From: Streptomyces sp. TS71-3
Lineage (GTDB): Bacteria; Actinomycetota; Actinomycetes; Streptomycetales; Streptomycetaceae
Length of the DNA stretch: 64,000 nt
Direction of reading: 5' to 3'
Assembly: GCF_018327685.1 (NCBI RefSeq)
Contig: NZ_BNEL01000003.1
Location: forward strand, 62,001 to 126,000
Shown here: piece by piece, positions 25,758 to 35,027 of the stretch
How positions within the stretch are numbered: position 1 is the stretch's first letter
Layout of the letters: each line of letters starts with the position of its first letter
The notes under the pieces: model-generated
Told to the model about the DNA's origin: nothing
Database searches by the model: none
Seen by the model: only the letters and a program-made list of their open reading frames with translations
Position numbers and translations under genes: made by a program

Positions 25758-25886
25758 GGCTCGAACGGGCTGGTGCGCCGGGCCGGGCGCCGCAAGGGCC
25801 GCCCACGCAAAAAGGCCGCCATTCAGGGCGAAAGGGTCACATCCAGGGCAGAACAGAACTGGTTGCGGTGCGCTGACGCATCATCA

Positions 25887-25921
25887 CGGCCGCCGGGGCG
25901 TCTGCTGGGCCCCGGCGGCCG
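25887..25921. terminator. Strong bidirectional hairpin terminator
   Basis: CGGCCGCCGGGGC (25887-25899) and GCCCCGGCGGCCG (25909-25921) form a perfect 13-bp stem with a 9-nt loop, between the converging transporter and anti-sigma kinase genes and 3 bp from the latter's stop codon. Confidence 0.8.
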
Positions 25922-25924
25922 GCG

Positions 25925-26524
25925 CTAAGGGGAGCCGAGTTCCGCCCAGACGGTCTTGCCCGGCAGTCCGGGCGTGCGGATGACCCCCCAGTCCAGGCAG
26001 AGGCGCTGCACGATGAACATGCCGTGGCCGCCGGGGCGCCCCGCGCGGTGCGGGGTGCGCGGGGCGGGCTGGCCGGCGCCGCGGTCGGACACCTCGATGC
26101 GCAGTACTTTGCGGTCGCAGCCGAGCCACAGTTCCTCGGGGCCCTCGGCGTGCAGGCAGGCGTTGGTGACCAGTTCGGAGACGACCAGCAGCACGTCCTC
26201 GGCGGCGGCGCGCTGGTCGGCACCGGATGCCGGAAGCCACCCCCAGGCGCGCAGGGCCTGCCGGGTGAAGTCCCTGGCCAGCGGGACGATGCCGGTGGCA
26301 TCACGGAAGCTGAGGCGGCGGGTGCGGCGCCCTCGGGCGTCCAGCCGGTCCCCGGCGTCGGGCGTGTCGACGATGCCCGCGGCGCTGCTCGGCGCGGAGG
26401 CGGCCGGGCCGGGGTCGGTGGGAACGGCGGCACCGGGCGCGGAGTAGGTGTGCCGGGACGCGGTGGCGCCCTCGGCGCCCGGCTCCGGGCCGCTGTCGCC
26501 CGAGCCCGGGCGGGTGGTGCTCAT
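25925..26524 (-). CDS. RsbW-like anti-sigma factor serine kinase (PrsI-like)
   Basis: 199 residues. A non-conserved N-terminus of about 65 residues is followed by a GHKL ATPase domain: DVLLVVSELVTNACLHAEGP (N box), LRIEVSDRGAGQPAP (G1) and GRPGGHGMFIVQRLCLDWGV (G2). In partner switching such a kinase binds and inhibits a SigB-type sigma factor, and inactivates its STAS antagonist by phosphorylation. Here the antagonist (26769-27137) and sigma factor (27387-28301) are adjacent, matching from memory the sigI-arsI-prsI locus of S. coelicolor. Confidence 0.88.
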   Translation of the reverse strand: MSTTRPGSGDSGPEPGAEGATASRHTYSAPGAAVPTDPGPAASAPSSAAGIVDTPDAGDRLDARGRRTRRLSFRDATGIVPLARDFTRQALRAWGWLPASGADQRAAAEDVLLVVSELVTNACLHAEGPEELWLGCDRKVLRIEVSDRGAGQPAPRTPHRAGRPGGHGMFIVQRLCLDWGVIRTPGLPGKTVWAELGSP

Positions 26525-26768
26525 CAGCGCTTCACCTCACCGATTCACCAGTTCAACATTCAGATTGTCAGGCACAGCCGTTGCCTCGCCCGTAGCCGTT
26601 CCGATGGCCGGAGCGCGCCCGCCCGGCCCCATCGGATGACGACGGATCCACGTGTCTTCTGCCCGGCCGAACCGTGAGAACACCCACTAATTCGACGCGG
26701 GGGCTGTGACGCCGGTTACGCACCGATCACACAGGGGGAACCGAGGTGCAGCGCTCGGTTCGATCCGT

Positions 26769-27137
26769 TCACTCCGCGAGAGCCGCATCGAGCGTGGGGT
26801 GCACGGTGAAGACGGCCTCGGCACCGGTGATCTCGAAGACCCGGGCCACCACCGGCTGCATTCCGGCCAGGTGGACCGCGCCGCCCTCGGCCTCCGCCTT
26901 CAGGCGGGCCCCGAGCAGCACGTTGAGGCCGGTGGAGTCGCAGAACTCCAGGCCGGAGCAGTCGACCACCACCCGTGTGCAACCGTTGTCGAGGCACGCC
27001 TCCAGCGGCTCGCGCAGCACGTCCGCGGTGGCGTGATCCAGCTCTCCCACCGGGGTCACCACTGCGGTGGAGCCCTGTTCGCGTACCTCGACGTGCAGCC
27101 GGCCCTTGCGCGTACTGCCGACCGTCCCGCGGTCCAT
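26769..27137 (-). CDS. STAS-domain anti-sigma factor antagonist (ArsI-like)
   Basis: 122 residues, one STAS domain: TPVGELDHATADVLREPLE and VVVDCSGLEFCDSTGLNVLL. The Ser in DSTG is the expected phosphorylation site. Unphosphorylated it would capture the RsbW-like kinase and free the sigma factor. Divergent from the sigma gene, with 249 bp between starts; GGGAGAGAG precedes the ATG, and TAATCT on the minus strand near 27182-27187 is a plausible -10. The 244 bp between this gene and the kinase gene hold nothing recognised. Confidence 0.92.
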   Translation of the reverse strand: MDRGTVGSTRKGRLHVEVREQGSTAVVTPVGELDHATADVLREPLEACLDNGCTRVVVDCSGLEFCDSTGLNVLLGARLKAEAEGGAVHLAGMQPVVARVFEITGAEAVFTVHPTLDAALAE

Positions 27138-27276
27138 GCGTCTCTCTCCCGAGCGTCGTGGGGATTGCTTGACTCTGTCGCAGATTACGCCCTGTGGCCA
27201 GCCCTCGGGTACCCGAACAACCCCCCAGAAACGGACATTTGGGACTAATTAAGGGTTGCGGCGAGTACTCGAAACC

Positions 27277-27282
27277 GGGTAG
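27277..27282 (+). promoter_or_regulatory. Possible SigB-family -10 element GGGTAG upstream of the sigma gene
   Basis: GGGTAG lies 104 bp before the sigma-factor ATG. SigB-type Streptomyces promoters use GGGTAY at -10 with GNNT about 15 bp upstream. The -35 spacing here is not right (GGTT is 19 bp away), so autoregulation is only a possibility. Confidence 0.25.
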
Positions 27283-27386
27283 GCCTAGAGGGACAACATT
27301 CGGACACCGTCGGCCTTGGAGGCGCCGGACACCACAGTCCAGGAAGTGGCTTCGGCAGCCGTATGCCGAGAACGATGGAGGACATC

Positions 27387-28301
27387 ATGTCACCCCGGCT
27401 CGACGCTTCGCACACTGACCAGGCGACGTCGGCTCCCTCCCCTGACCTCGCGGACGGGCTCGCGGACCACGCCGCTGGAGCCGACCTCTCTCAGGGCGTG
27501 ACCGACCTTCCGGTGATACCGCCGTACGACACGGTGGGACCGGTCGACGCCCGAGCCCTGTCCAAGACCCTGTTCCAGCGTCTGGAGACGCTGGAGGAGG
27601 GCACCCACGAACACGCCTACGTGCGCAACACCCTCGTGGAGCTCAACCTCGCCCTGGTGAAGTTCGCCGCATCGCGGTTCCGCTCCCGCAGCGAGCCGAT
27701 GGAGGACATCATCCAGGTGGGCACGATCGGCCTGATCAAGGCCATCGACCGCTTCGAGCTCAGCCGCGGCGTCGAGTTCCCCACCTTCGCGATGCCCACC
27801 ATCGTCGGCGAGGTCAAGCGGTTCTTCCGCGACACCTCGTGGTCGGTGCGGGTGCCGCGCCGCCTCCAGGAGCTCCGGCTCGACCTGGCCAAGGCAGGGG
27901 ACGAGCTGGCCCAGCAGCTCGACCGCGCGCCGACGGTGGCCGAGCTCGCCGACCGCCTCGGCCTGTCCCGGGACGAGGTCGTGGAGGGCATGGCGGCCAG
28001 CAACGCCTACACGGCCAGCTCGCTCGACGCCCAGCCCGAGGAGGACGACTCCGAGGGCGCGCTCGCGGACCGCATCGGGTACGAGGACCACGGCCTTGAG
28101 GGCATCGAGTACGTGGAGTCCCTGAAGCCGCTGATCGCGCAGCTCGGGCCGCGCGATCGGAAGATCCTCTCGCTGCGGTTCGTGGCGAACATGACGCAGT
28201 CCGAGATCGGTGAGGAGCTGGGGATCTCCCAGATGCACGTCTCGCGGTTGCTTTCCCGGACCCTGGGGCGGCTCCGTAAGGGTTTGACCCTGGAGGAGTA
28301 A
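27387..28301 (+). CDS. SigB/SigF/SigG-subfamily RNA polymerase sigma factor (SigI-like)
   Basis: 304 residues from ATG 27387, with GGAGG five bases upstream. Conserved regions: EDIIQVGTIGLIKAIDRFEL and FPTFAMPTIVGEVKRFFRD (region 2), SVRVPRRLQELRLDLAKAGD with TVAELADRLGLSRDEVVEGM (region 3), and ILSLRFVANMTQSEIGEELG with ISQMHVSRLLSRTLGRLR (region 4). It belongs to the stress-response group under partner-switching control, with its kinase and antagonist encoded divergently. Probably osmotic or general stress in Streptomyces; the regulon is not visible here. Confidence 0.94.
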   Translation: MSPRLDASHTDQATSAPSPDLADGLADHAAGADLSQGVTDLPVIPPYDTVGPVDARALSKTLFQRLETLEEGTHEHAYVRNTLVELNLALVKFAASRFRSRSEPMEDIIQVGTIGLIKAIDRFELSRGVEFPTFAMPTIVGEVKRFFRDTSWSVRVPRRLQELRLDLAKAGDELAQQLDRAPTVAELADRLGLSRDEVVEGMAASNAYTASSLDAQPEEDDSEGALADRIGYEDHGLEGIEYVESLKPLIAQLGPRDRKILSLRFVANMTQSEIGEELGISQMHVSRLLSRTLGRLRKGLTLEE

Positions 28302-28393
28302 GCGGGGTGAGCCTGACGGCTTGCTGAGCCCCGGAACGCGTGCCGGCCGGTGGCCGGGAATGAGGCGTTTCGGGGCTTTCCCGTGCCCCTGTC

Positions 28394-28934
28394 GGGGCAG
28401 CACCGCGACCGCTGAGGCCCGCTGCCGACTGCGAGCGCGCCCCCATTGCTCGCGCAGTTCCCCGCGCCCCTGTCGGGGCACAGCCTCACCGGCCCGTGGC
28501 CGGAAACGGACCCCGCCGGAACTCGGCCCCGAGCCCGCGGCAGGCGTGTCGTCGCTGGGCGCGCCCACGCGGCGGAGCCGCATACCGCCCCGCGCCCCTG
28601 CGGGGCAGCACCGCGACCGCTGAGGCCCGCTGCCGACTGCGAGCGCGCCCCCATTGCTCGCGCAGTTCCCCGCGCCCCTGTCGGGGCACAGCCTCACCGG
28701 CCCGTGGCCGGAAACGGACCCCGCCGGAACTCGGCCCCGAGCCCGCGGCAGGCGTGTCGTCGCTGGGCGCGCCCACGCGGCGGAGCCGCATACCGCCCCG
28801 CGCCCCTGCGGGGCAGCACCGCGACCGCTGAGGCCCGCTGCCGGCTGCGAGCGCGCCCCCATTGCTCGCGCAGTTCCCCGCGCCCCTGTCGGGGCACAGC
28901 CTCACCGGCCCGTGGCCGGAAACGGACCCCGCCG
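28394..28934. repeat. 208-bp tandem repeat, 2.6 copies
   Basis: Units start at 28394, 28602 and 28810; the third breaks off near 28934. Copies are almost identical (one clear substitution, GCCGACTGCG to GCCGGCTGCG). Each contains one plus-strand copy of GCTCGCGCAGTTCCCCGCGC at 28448, 28656 and 28864. It occupies nearly all the gap between the converging sigma and hutI genes (28302-28963). ORFs through it are repetitive artefacts. Confidence 0.9.
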
Positions 28935-28963
28935 AAGCCCCCGCAGCGGCACCGGGGCCGGCC

Positions 28964-30220
28964 CTACCGCACCCTCGCCCCCGCCCGCCATACCGCCGTG
29001 ACCAGCGGCACCCCGGGCCGGTAGGCCAGGTGGACGTGGCTCGGGGCGTCGAGGAGGGTGAGGTCGGCTCGGGCGCCGGGCGTGAGGCGGCCCACGTCCG
29101 TGCGCCGGAGCGCCGCCGCGCCCCCAGCCGTGGCCGACCAGACCGCTTCGTCCGGTGTCATCCCCATGTCCCGCACCGCGAGGGCGATGCAGAACGGCAG
29201 CGAGGACGTGAACGAGGAGCCGGGGTTGCAGTCCGTGGACAGCGCGACCGTCGCACCCGCGTCCAGCAGCCGCCGCGCGTCGGGCCAGGCGCCCCGCGTG
29301 GAGAACTCCGCGCCGGGCAGCAGCGTGGCCACCGTGCCGCCGGACGCGAGGGCGGCCACGTCCTCGTCGGTCAGGTGGGTGCAGTGGTCCGCGCTGGCCG
29401 CGCCGAGCTCCACGGCGAGCCGGACGCCGGGGCCCGTGGTGAGCTGGTTGGCGTGCACCCGGGGCACCAGCCCCTTCTCCACGCCCGCGGTCAGCACCGC
29501 GCGGGCCTGGTCCGCGTCGAAGGCGCCGCGCTCGCAGAAGACGTCGATCCAGCGGGCGTGCGGCGCGCAGGCGTCCAGCATCGGGCCGGTGACCAGCGAC
29601 ACGTAGCCGTCCGGATCGTCGTCGAACTCGGGCGGCACGATGTGCGCACCCAGGAACGTCACCTCCTCCGTGTGCCGGGCGGCGACGCGCAGGGCACGCT
29701 CCTCGTCCTCGACGTTCAGGCCGTAGCCCGACTTGGTCTCGAAGGTCGTCGTGCCCTGGTGCAGGGCCTCGCGCAGGTGGCGGGTGAGGGTGGCCTCAAG
29801 TTCTCCGTCGCCCGCGGCGCGGGTGGCGGCCACGGTGGTGCGGATGCCGCCCGCGGTGTACGGGCGGCCGGACATCCGGGCGTTGAACTCCTCGGTGCGG
29901 TCCCCTGCGAAGACCAGGTGGGAGTGGGAGTCCACGAAGCCGGGCAGCACGGCGCGGCCCTCCGCGCCGAGGTGCCGGTCGGCGGCGGGTGCACGGCCCG
30001 TCGGGCCCACCCAGGCGACGCGGTCGCCGTCGAGGACGACGGCCGCGTCCCGGACCAGGCCGAGCGCGGAGCCGTCGCCGAGGGACGGGTCGTTGGTGAC
30101 GAGGGCGCCGATGCCGGTGATGGCGGTGGTGCCGGTGATCGCGGTGGTGCCGGTGGCGCCCGGGTGCGGCTCGTGGGCCGGGGCCGCGGGGCTGGCGTGG
30201 ATGTTCTCCGGGGTGGTCAT
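28964..30220 (-). CDS. hutI: Imidazolonepropionase
   Basis: 418 residues, a metal-dependent amidohydrolase. Key residues: metal HxH in [20 protein letters not shown], the substrate region [48 protein letters not shown], the HCTHL His, and metal Asp in [11 protein letters not shown]. It opens imidazolonepropionate to N-formimidoyl-L-glutamate in histidine breakdown. Last gene of the minus-strand hut cluster, 90 bp after hutF. The N-terminus has a short internal repeat ([13 protein letters not shown]). Confidence 0.95.
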   Translation of the reverse strand: MTTPENIHASPAAPAHEPHPGATGTTAITGTTAITGIGALVTNDPSLGDGSALGLVRDAAVVLDGDRVAWVGPTGRAPAADRHLGAEGRAVLPGFVDSHSHLVFAGDRTEEFNARMSGRPYTAGGIRTTVAATRAAGDGELEATLTRHLREALHQGTTTFETKSGYGLNVEDEERALRVAARHTEEVTFLGAHIVPPEFDDDPDGYVSLVTGPMLDACAPHARWIDVFCERGAFDADQARAVLTAGVEKGLVPRVHANQLTTGPGVRLAVELGAASADHCTHLTDEDVAALASGGTVATLLPGAEFSTRGAWPDARRLLDAGATVALSTDCNPGSSFTSSLPFCIALAVRDMGMTPDEAVWSATAGGAAALRRTDVGRLTPGARADLTLLDAPSHVHLAYRPGVPLVTAVWRAGARVR

Positions 30221-30310
30221 CCGGTCCTTTCGGGGTCCTGGAGGGTCCTGGCGTGAGAGGCCCTGGAGCTCGTGCGGCGGGTCCTGGGGGCCTCGCGTCC
30301 TCCCCGCGGG

Positions 30311-31702
30311 TCAGCCGTTCAGTGCGCCGATGGCGGCGGCCAGCTCCGCGGGCACGTCGGGCACCAGCGTGTGCACACCGTCGCGCACGACGTGCCGGCC
30401 CGCCACCACGGTGTGCCGGACGTCCGCGCCGGTGGCCGCGAAGACCGCCGTCTCGGCGCCCAGCCGGGTCGGCGCGCCCGCGGTGCGCACCGAGTCGAGG
30501 GCCACCGTCGCGAAGTCCGCGCAGCGACCCGGCTCGATGGTGCCCGAGTCCGGCCAGCCGAGCGCCGCGTGGCCGTCCGCGGTGGCGGCGCGCAGCAGCG
30601 CGGCGGCGGTCCAGTGGCCGCGGCGCCGGGTGCGCAGCCGCTCGTCGAGCTCCATCGCGCGCGCCTCCTCCAGCAGGTCGATGACGGCGTGGCTGTCGCT
30701 GCCCAGCGAGAGGGGGCTGCCCGCGCGCTGCAACGCGGTCGCGGGTCCGATGCCGTCCGCGAGGTCCCGTTCCGTGGTGGGGCACATGCAGGTGCCCGTG
30801 CCGGAGCGGCCGATCAGCCGGATGTCCTCGTGGGCGAGGTGGGTGAGGTGCACGCCGGTCGTGCGGGGCCCGAGCACGCCGTGGTCGGCGAGCAGCCGCA
30901 CCGGGGTGCAGCCGTGCGCGGCGCGGCACTCGTCGTTCTCCCGGGTCTGCTCGGAGACGTGCACGTGCAGCGGTGCGTCGCGGTCGGCGGCCCACGCGAC
31001 GACGGTGGCCAGCTGGTCCGCGGGGACCGCGCGCACCGAGTGCACGGCCGCCCCGATCCGGGCGTGCGGGGCCCCACGGAGCGCCGCCGCGCGCTCGGCC
31101 CACGCCTCGGCGGTGCCGTCGGAGAAGCGCCGCTGGTGCCCGTCGGGCGGGGCGCCGAACCCGGAGGAGAGGTAGGCGGTGTCCAGCAGCGTGATCCGGA
31201 TGCCGGCCTCCTCGGCCGCGGCGATCAGGGCCTCGCCCATCGCGTTGGGCTCGGCGTAGGGCCGTCCGCCCGGCGCGTGGTGCAGGTAGTGGAACTCGCC
31301 GACGGTGGTGATCCCGGCGAGCGCCATCTCCGCGTACACGGCGCGGGCGAGGCGGTGGTAGCCCTCCGGGGTGAGCCGGTCCGCGACCGAGTACATCAGC
31401 TCGCGCCAGGTCCAGAAGGTGCCCGTGCCGACCTGTACCAGGCCGCGCAGGGCGCGGTGGAAGGCGTGGCTGTGGGCGTTGGCGAGGCCGGGCAGCGTGA
31501 GGCCGCGCAGCGGCTCGGCGCCCTGGGTCGGGGCCGCCACGCCGGTGCGCACGGCGGCGATCCGCCCGTCGCGGACGTCGACCGCCACGCCCGGCTCGAC
31601 GTGCGTGCCGAGCCAGGCGTACTCCAGCCAGTACCTGCCGGGGCCGGGGCCCGAGGGGGTGTCCGGGCCCGCCGGGACCCCGGAGGCCGTCTCCGCCGTC
31701 AT
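30311..31702 (-). CDS. hutF: Formimidoylglutamate deiminase
   Basis: 463 residues from ATG 31702, overlapping the M20 hydrolase stop codon by 4 nt. Amidohydrolase fold: metal HxH in LANAHSHAFHRALRG, FWTWRELMYSVADRLTPEGY, EFHYLHHAPGG, HVHVSEQTRENDEC and metal Asp in LSLGSDSHAVIDLLEEAR. It converts N-formimidoylglutamate to N-formylglutamate plus ammonia. This places the histidine pathway on the two-step hutF route rather than HutG formiminoglutamase. Confidence 0.92.
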   Translation of the reverse strand: MTAETASGVPAGPDTPSGPGPGRYWLEYAWLGTHVEPGVAVDVRDGRIAAVRTGVAAPTQGAEPLRGLTLPGLANAHSHAFHRALRGLVQVGTGTFWTWRELMYSVADRLTPEGYHRLARAVYAEMALAGITTVGEFHYLHHAPGGRPYAEPNAMGEALIAAAEEAGIRITLLDTAYLSSGFGAPPDGHQRRFSDGTAEAWAERAAALRGAPHARIGAAVHSVRAVPADQLATVVAWAADRDAPLHVHVSEQTRENDECRAAHGCTPVRLLADHGVLGPRTTGVHLTHLAHEDIRLIGRSGTGTCMCPTTERDLADGIGPATALQRAGSPLSLGSDSHAVIDLLEEARAMELDERLRTRRRGHWTAAALLRAATADGHAALGWPDSGTIEPGRCADFATVALDSVRTAGAPTRLGAETAVFAATGADVRHTVVAGRHVVRDGVHTLVPDVPAELAAAIGALNG

Positions 31703-33042
31703 GTGAGGTCCTGCCCTCGGGTGAGCCCCCACAGCACCTCGGTCAGGGCCCGGGCGCCGGTGAGGCAGTCCGCCTCGGCGGCGTGCTCGGCCGGGGAGTG
31801 CGAGACGCCGGTGGGGTTGCGGACGAACAGCATGGCGGTCGGGACGGTTCCGGAGAGGATCCCGGCGTCGTGTCCCGCGCCGGTGGGGAGCACGGGAACG
31901 CTCCGCGCGCCCGGGGCCGTCCGGGCCGGTCCGGGGGCCTCGCCGAAGAGGCCGGCGCCCGCCGAGAGGATGCGGCCGATCTCGTCGCGCAGGGCGTGCC
32001 CGAACTCCACGACGGGGGTGGCCGACTCGCGGACCACGTCCACGTCCAGGCCGTGCCGTGCGCCGTGCTCGCGCGCGGCGCGCTCGACGGCCCCGACGAC
32101 GGTGTCCAGGGTGGCCTGGTCGGGGGCGCGGGAGTCCAGCCAGCCGCGGACCAGGGAGGGGATGGCGTTGACGCCGTTCGGTTCCACGGCCACCTTGCCG
32201 AAGGTGGCGAGCGCCCCGGCGAGTTCCGCCTCGCGGCGGGCGGCGAGCACGGTCTCGGCGTACCCGAGCATCGGGTCGCGGCGGTCGGCGAGGAGGGTGG
32301 TGCCGGCGTGGTTGGCCTCGCCGCGGAAGTCGAAGCGCCAGCGGCCGTGCGGCCAGATGGCCGAGGCGATGCCGACCGGGTCGCCGGTGTGGTCCAGCGC
32401 GCGGCCCTGCTCGACGTGCAGCTCGACGAACGCGGCGATCCGGGCGAGCCGCTCCGGGTCGGGGCCGAGGGCGTCCGGGTCCAGCCCGGCCGCCTCCATC
32501 GCCCGCGGCAGGCTCACGCCGTCGGCGTCCCTCAGCTCGTGCGCCTCCGCGCGGGTCAGCCGTCCCGCGGTGAGGCGGGATCCGACGCAGGCGAGGCCGA
32601 ACCGTGCGCCCTCCTCGTCGCCGAAGTTGACGACGCCCAGCGGGCGGTCCGGTATCCGGCCGGAGGCGCGCAGCTCGTCCAGCGCGGCGAACGCGGAGAC
32701 GACGCCGAGGGGGCCGTCGTAGGCGCCGCCGTCCGGGACGGAGTCCAGGTGGGAGCCGGTCACCACGGCGCCGCCCCGGGCGGGGTCGCCGAGCCAGGCC
32801 CACTGGTTGCCGTTCCCGTCCACCTCGTAGGCGAGCCCGCGGCCCTCCGCCTGCGCCCGGAACCAGTCACGGCACTCGCCGTCCGCGCCGGTCCACGCGT
32901 ACCTGCGGTACCCGCCGCTCGTGGCGTTCCGCCCGATCGGCGCGAGGTCCCGCCACATCTCGCGGAAGGAGGGCGCGTCGCCGCCGGTCCTGGCGGGCTC
33001 GCGCGCCACGCCGGACGGCGAGCCCCCGCTCACACCCGTCAT
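31699..33042 (-). CDS. M20-family amidohydrolase (allantoate amidohydrolase/N-carbamoyl amino acid hydrolase type) in the hut cluster
   Basis: 447 residues from ATG 33042; both ends overlap neighbours by 4 nt. Di-metal peptidase residues are visible: [20 protein letters not shown] (His, Asp), [12 protein letters not shown] (catalytic Glu), FVELHVEQG (His), [11 protein letters not shown] and [10 protein letters not shown]. By homology it would hydrolyse allantoate or N-carbamoyl amino acids. In this operon it sits exactly where the pathway needs an N-formylglutamate deformylase, so I infer it releases glutamate and formate from the HutF product. No classical HutG deformylase is present in the window. 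Confidence 0.88.
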   Translation of the reverse strand: MTGVSGGSPSGVAREPARTGGDAPSFREMWRDLAPIGRNATSGGYRRYAWTGADGECRDWFRAQAEGRGLAYEVDGNGNQWAWLGDPARGGAVVTGSHLDSVPDGGAYDGPLGVVSAFAALDELRASGRIPDRPLGVVNFGDEEGARFGLACVGSRLTAGRLTRAEAHELRDADGVSLPRAMEAAGLDPDALGPDPERLARIAAFVELHVEQGRALDHTGDPVGIASAIWPHGRWRFDFRGEANHAGTTLLADRRDPMLGYAETVLAARREAELAGALATFGKVAVEPNGVNAIPSLVRGWLDSRAPDQATLDTVVGAVERAAREHGARHGLDVDVVRESATPVVEFGHALRDEIGRILSAGAGLFGEAPGPARTAPGARSVPVLPTGAGHDAGILSGTVPTAMLFVRNPTGVSHSPAEHAAEADCLTGARALTEVLWGLTRGQDLT

Positions 33043-34706
33043 TTCCCGTCCTCCCGCATCGGCACCCGCACGCCCCGCGTCTCGGCCACCGCCTCCGCGG
33101 TCTCGTAGCCCGCGTCGACATGGCGGATGACGCCGGTCGCGGGGTCGTTGGTGAGGACGCGGCGGATCTTCTCGCCGGCCAGCGGCGTGCCGTCGGCGAC
33201 GGTCACCTGGCCGGCGTGCAGGGAGCGGCCCATGCCGACCCCGCCGCCGTGGTGGATGGAGACCCAGGAGGCGCCGGAGGCGACGTTCACCATGGCGTTG
33301 AGCAGGGGCCAGTCGGCGATCGCGTCGGAGCCGTCGCGCATGCCCTCGGTCTCGCGGTACGGGGACGCCACCGAGCCGGTGTCCAGGTGGTCGCGGCCGA
33401 TGGCGAGCGGGGCCGCGAGCTCGCCGCTGGCCACCATGTCGTTGAACCGCTCGCCCGCGCGGTCCCGCTCCCCGAGGCCGAGCCAGCAGATCCGGGCCGG
33501 CAGTCCCTGGAAGTGGACGCGCTCGCCGGCCAGCTTGATCCAGCGGGCCAGCGACTCGTTCTCCGGGAAGAGGTCGAGGATGGCGCGGTCGGTTGCGGCG
33601 ATGTCCTTGGGGTCGCCGGACAGCGCCGCCCACCGGAACGGGCCCTTGCCCTCGCAGAACAGCGGGCGGATGTACGCGGGCACGAAGCCGGGGAAGTCGA
33701 AGGCGCGCTCGTACCCGGCGAGCTTGGCCTCGCCGCGGATGGAGTTGCCGTAGTCGAAGACCTCCGCGCCCGCGTCCCTGAAGCCGACCATGGCCTCCAC
33801 GTGCCGGGCCATCGACTCCCGGGCGCGCTGGGTGAAGTCGGCGGGCTTCTCGGCGGCGTAGCCGGCCATCTCCTCGAAGGGGACGCCGATCGGCAGGTAC
33901 GCCAGCGGGTCGTGGGCGCTGGTCTGGTCGGTGACGATGTCGATCGGGGCGCCCTCGGCGAGCAGCTGGGGCAGCACCTCCGCGGCGTTGCCCAGCAGGC
34001 CGATGGAGAGCGGCCGGCGGGCATCGCGCGCCTCGACGGCCAGCCGCAGCGCGTCGGCCGCGGACTCGGCACGCACGTCGAGGTAGCGGTGCTCGATGCG
34101 GCGCTCGATGGCGCGCGGGTCGCAGTCGACGCAGATGACCACGCCGCCGTTCATGGTGACGGCGAGCGGCTGCGCGCCACCCATGCCGCCGAGTCCCGCG
34201 GTGAGCGTGACCGTCCCGGCGAGCGTGCCGCCGAACCGCTTGGCGGCGACCGCGGCGAACGTCTCGTAGGTGCCCTGGAGGATGCCCTGCGTGCCGATGT
34301 AGATCCAGGATCCCGCCGTCATCTGGCCGTACATCGTGAGGCCGAGCGCCTCCAGGCGGCGGAACTCCTCCCAGGTGGCCCAGTCGCCGACCAGGTTGGA
34401 GTTGGCGATGAGCACGCGCGGCGCCCACTCGTGGGTAGTGAGGACGCCGACGGGGCGGCCGGACTGCACGAGCATGGTCTCGTCGGCCTTGAGCGTCCTG
34501 AGCGTGCGCACCATCGCGTCGAAGGAGCGCCAGTCCCGGGCGGCCTTGCCGGTGCCGCCGTAGACGACGAGCCGCTCGGGGTGCTCGGCGACCTCGGGGT
34601 CCAGGTTGTTCTGGAGCATCCGCAGCGCGGCCTCCTGCGGCCAGCCCAGCGCGCTCAGCTCAGTGCCGCGCGGGGATCGTACGGGCCTCGGGCTGGGTCC
34701 TGACAT
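33039..34706 (-). CDS. hutU: Urocanate hydratase (urocanase)
   Basis: 555 residues, full length. Signatures: [69 protein letters not shown], and the NAD/active-site Cys region [20 protein letters not shown]. It hydrates urocanate to imidazolonepropionate with NAD as a catalytic electrophile. First gene of the operon hutU - M20 hydrolase - hutF - hutI; GAGGAGG lies six bases before ATG 34706. Histidine ammonia-lyase (hutH) is not in the window. Confidence 0.96.
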   Translation of the reverse strand: MSGPSPRPVRSPRGTELSALGWPQEAALRMLQNNLDPEVAEHPERLVVYGGTGKAARDWRSFDAMVRTLRTLKADETMLVQSGRPVGVLTTHEWAPRVLIANSNLVGDWATWEEFRRLEALGLTMYGQMTAGSWIYIGTQGILQGTYETFAAVAAKRFGGTLAGTVTLTAGLGGMGGAQPLAVTMNGGVVICVDCDPRAIERRIEHRYLDVRAESAADALRLAVEARDARRPLSIGLLGNAAEVLPQLLAEGAPIDIVTDQTSAHDPLAYLPIGVPFEEMAGYAAEKPADFTQRARESMARHVEAMVGFRDAGAEVFDYGNSIRGEAKLAGYERAFDFPGFVPAYIRPLFCEGKGPFRWAALSGDPKDIAATDRAILDLFPENESLARWIKLAGERVHFQGLPARICWLGLGERDRAGERFNDMVASGELAAPLAIGRDHLDTGSVASPYRETEGMRDGSDAIADWPLLNAMVNVASGASWVSIHHGGGVGMGRSLHAGQVTVADGTPLAGEKIRRVLTNDPATGVIRHVDAGYETAEAVAETRGVRVPMREDGK

Positions 34707-34736
34707 AGGGCGCCTCCTCGCGGGCGTTACGTTGGT

Positions 34737-34761
34737 TATTCACATCCTGATCCGCTGAATA
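34737..34761. promoter_or_regulatory. Candidate operator upstream of hutU: TATTCA-N13-TGAATA
   Basis: A perfect 6-bp inverted repeat in an AT-rich patch 31 bp upstream of hutU, between divergent genes. A regulator of the hut genes may bind here. ATTCA also occurs just upstream of the RpiR-family gene at 40236, so that protein is one candidate. Confidence 0.4.
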
Positions 34762-34883
34762 GAACTAGTCAACAAGGCGGTGCGCGCCAGACGCGGCACG
34801 GACCCCGGCCGCACGGGACGCGGGCCCCGTGGGCTGCGCGGCGAATCCGGGGTGATTGGCTGGAAGGTAAGCGGGGACCCAGT

Positions 34884-34928
34884 GCGTTGGTTCCATATGC
34901 GCTGGTTCCATACACGCTGGTTCCATCG
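34884..34928 (+). repeat. Three tandem 15-bp repeats (unit GCGCTGGTTCCATAC)
   Basis: Units at 34884-34898, 34899-34913 and 34914-34928 differ at a few positions, in the divergent region between hutU and the PLP decarboxylase. The TGGTTCCAT cores recur every 15 bp, which could be stacked regulator sites on one and a half helical turns. Confidence 0.75.
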
Positions 34929-35027
34929 CAGCGCACTGCGTGGACCGGCCACGGGCGCCCGCGCCGCGGCACGGCCACAGCGGCGCCCGTGGATCAGTGG
35001 AGGTGCGGCGGCCACGCCGCGGAACGG

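Noticed and set aside
27253..27282. Confident SigB-type autoregulatory promoter for the sigma gene
   Set aside because: The GGGTAG box is acceptable but the -35 spacing does not fit the consensus; reported only as a weak candidate.
28394..28934. CRISPR array
   Set aside because: Regular spacing comes from one 208-bp tandem unit; there are no short repeats with unique spacers and no cas genes.
28446..29024. Repetitive ORFs in the 208-bp array
   Set aside because: Length is explained by absence of stops in tandem GC-rich repeats; no start site or conserved sequence.
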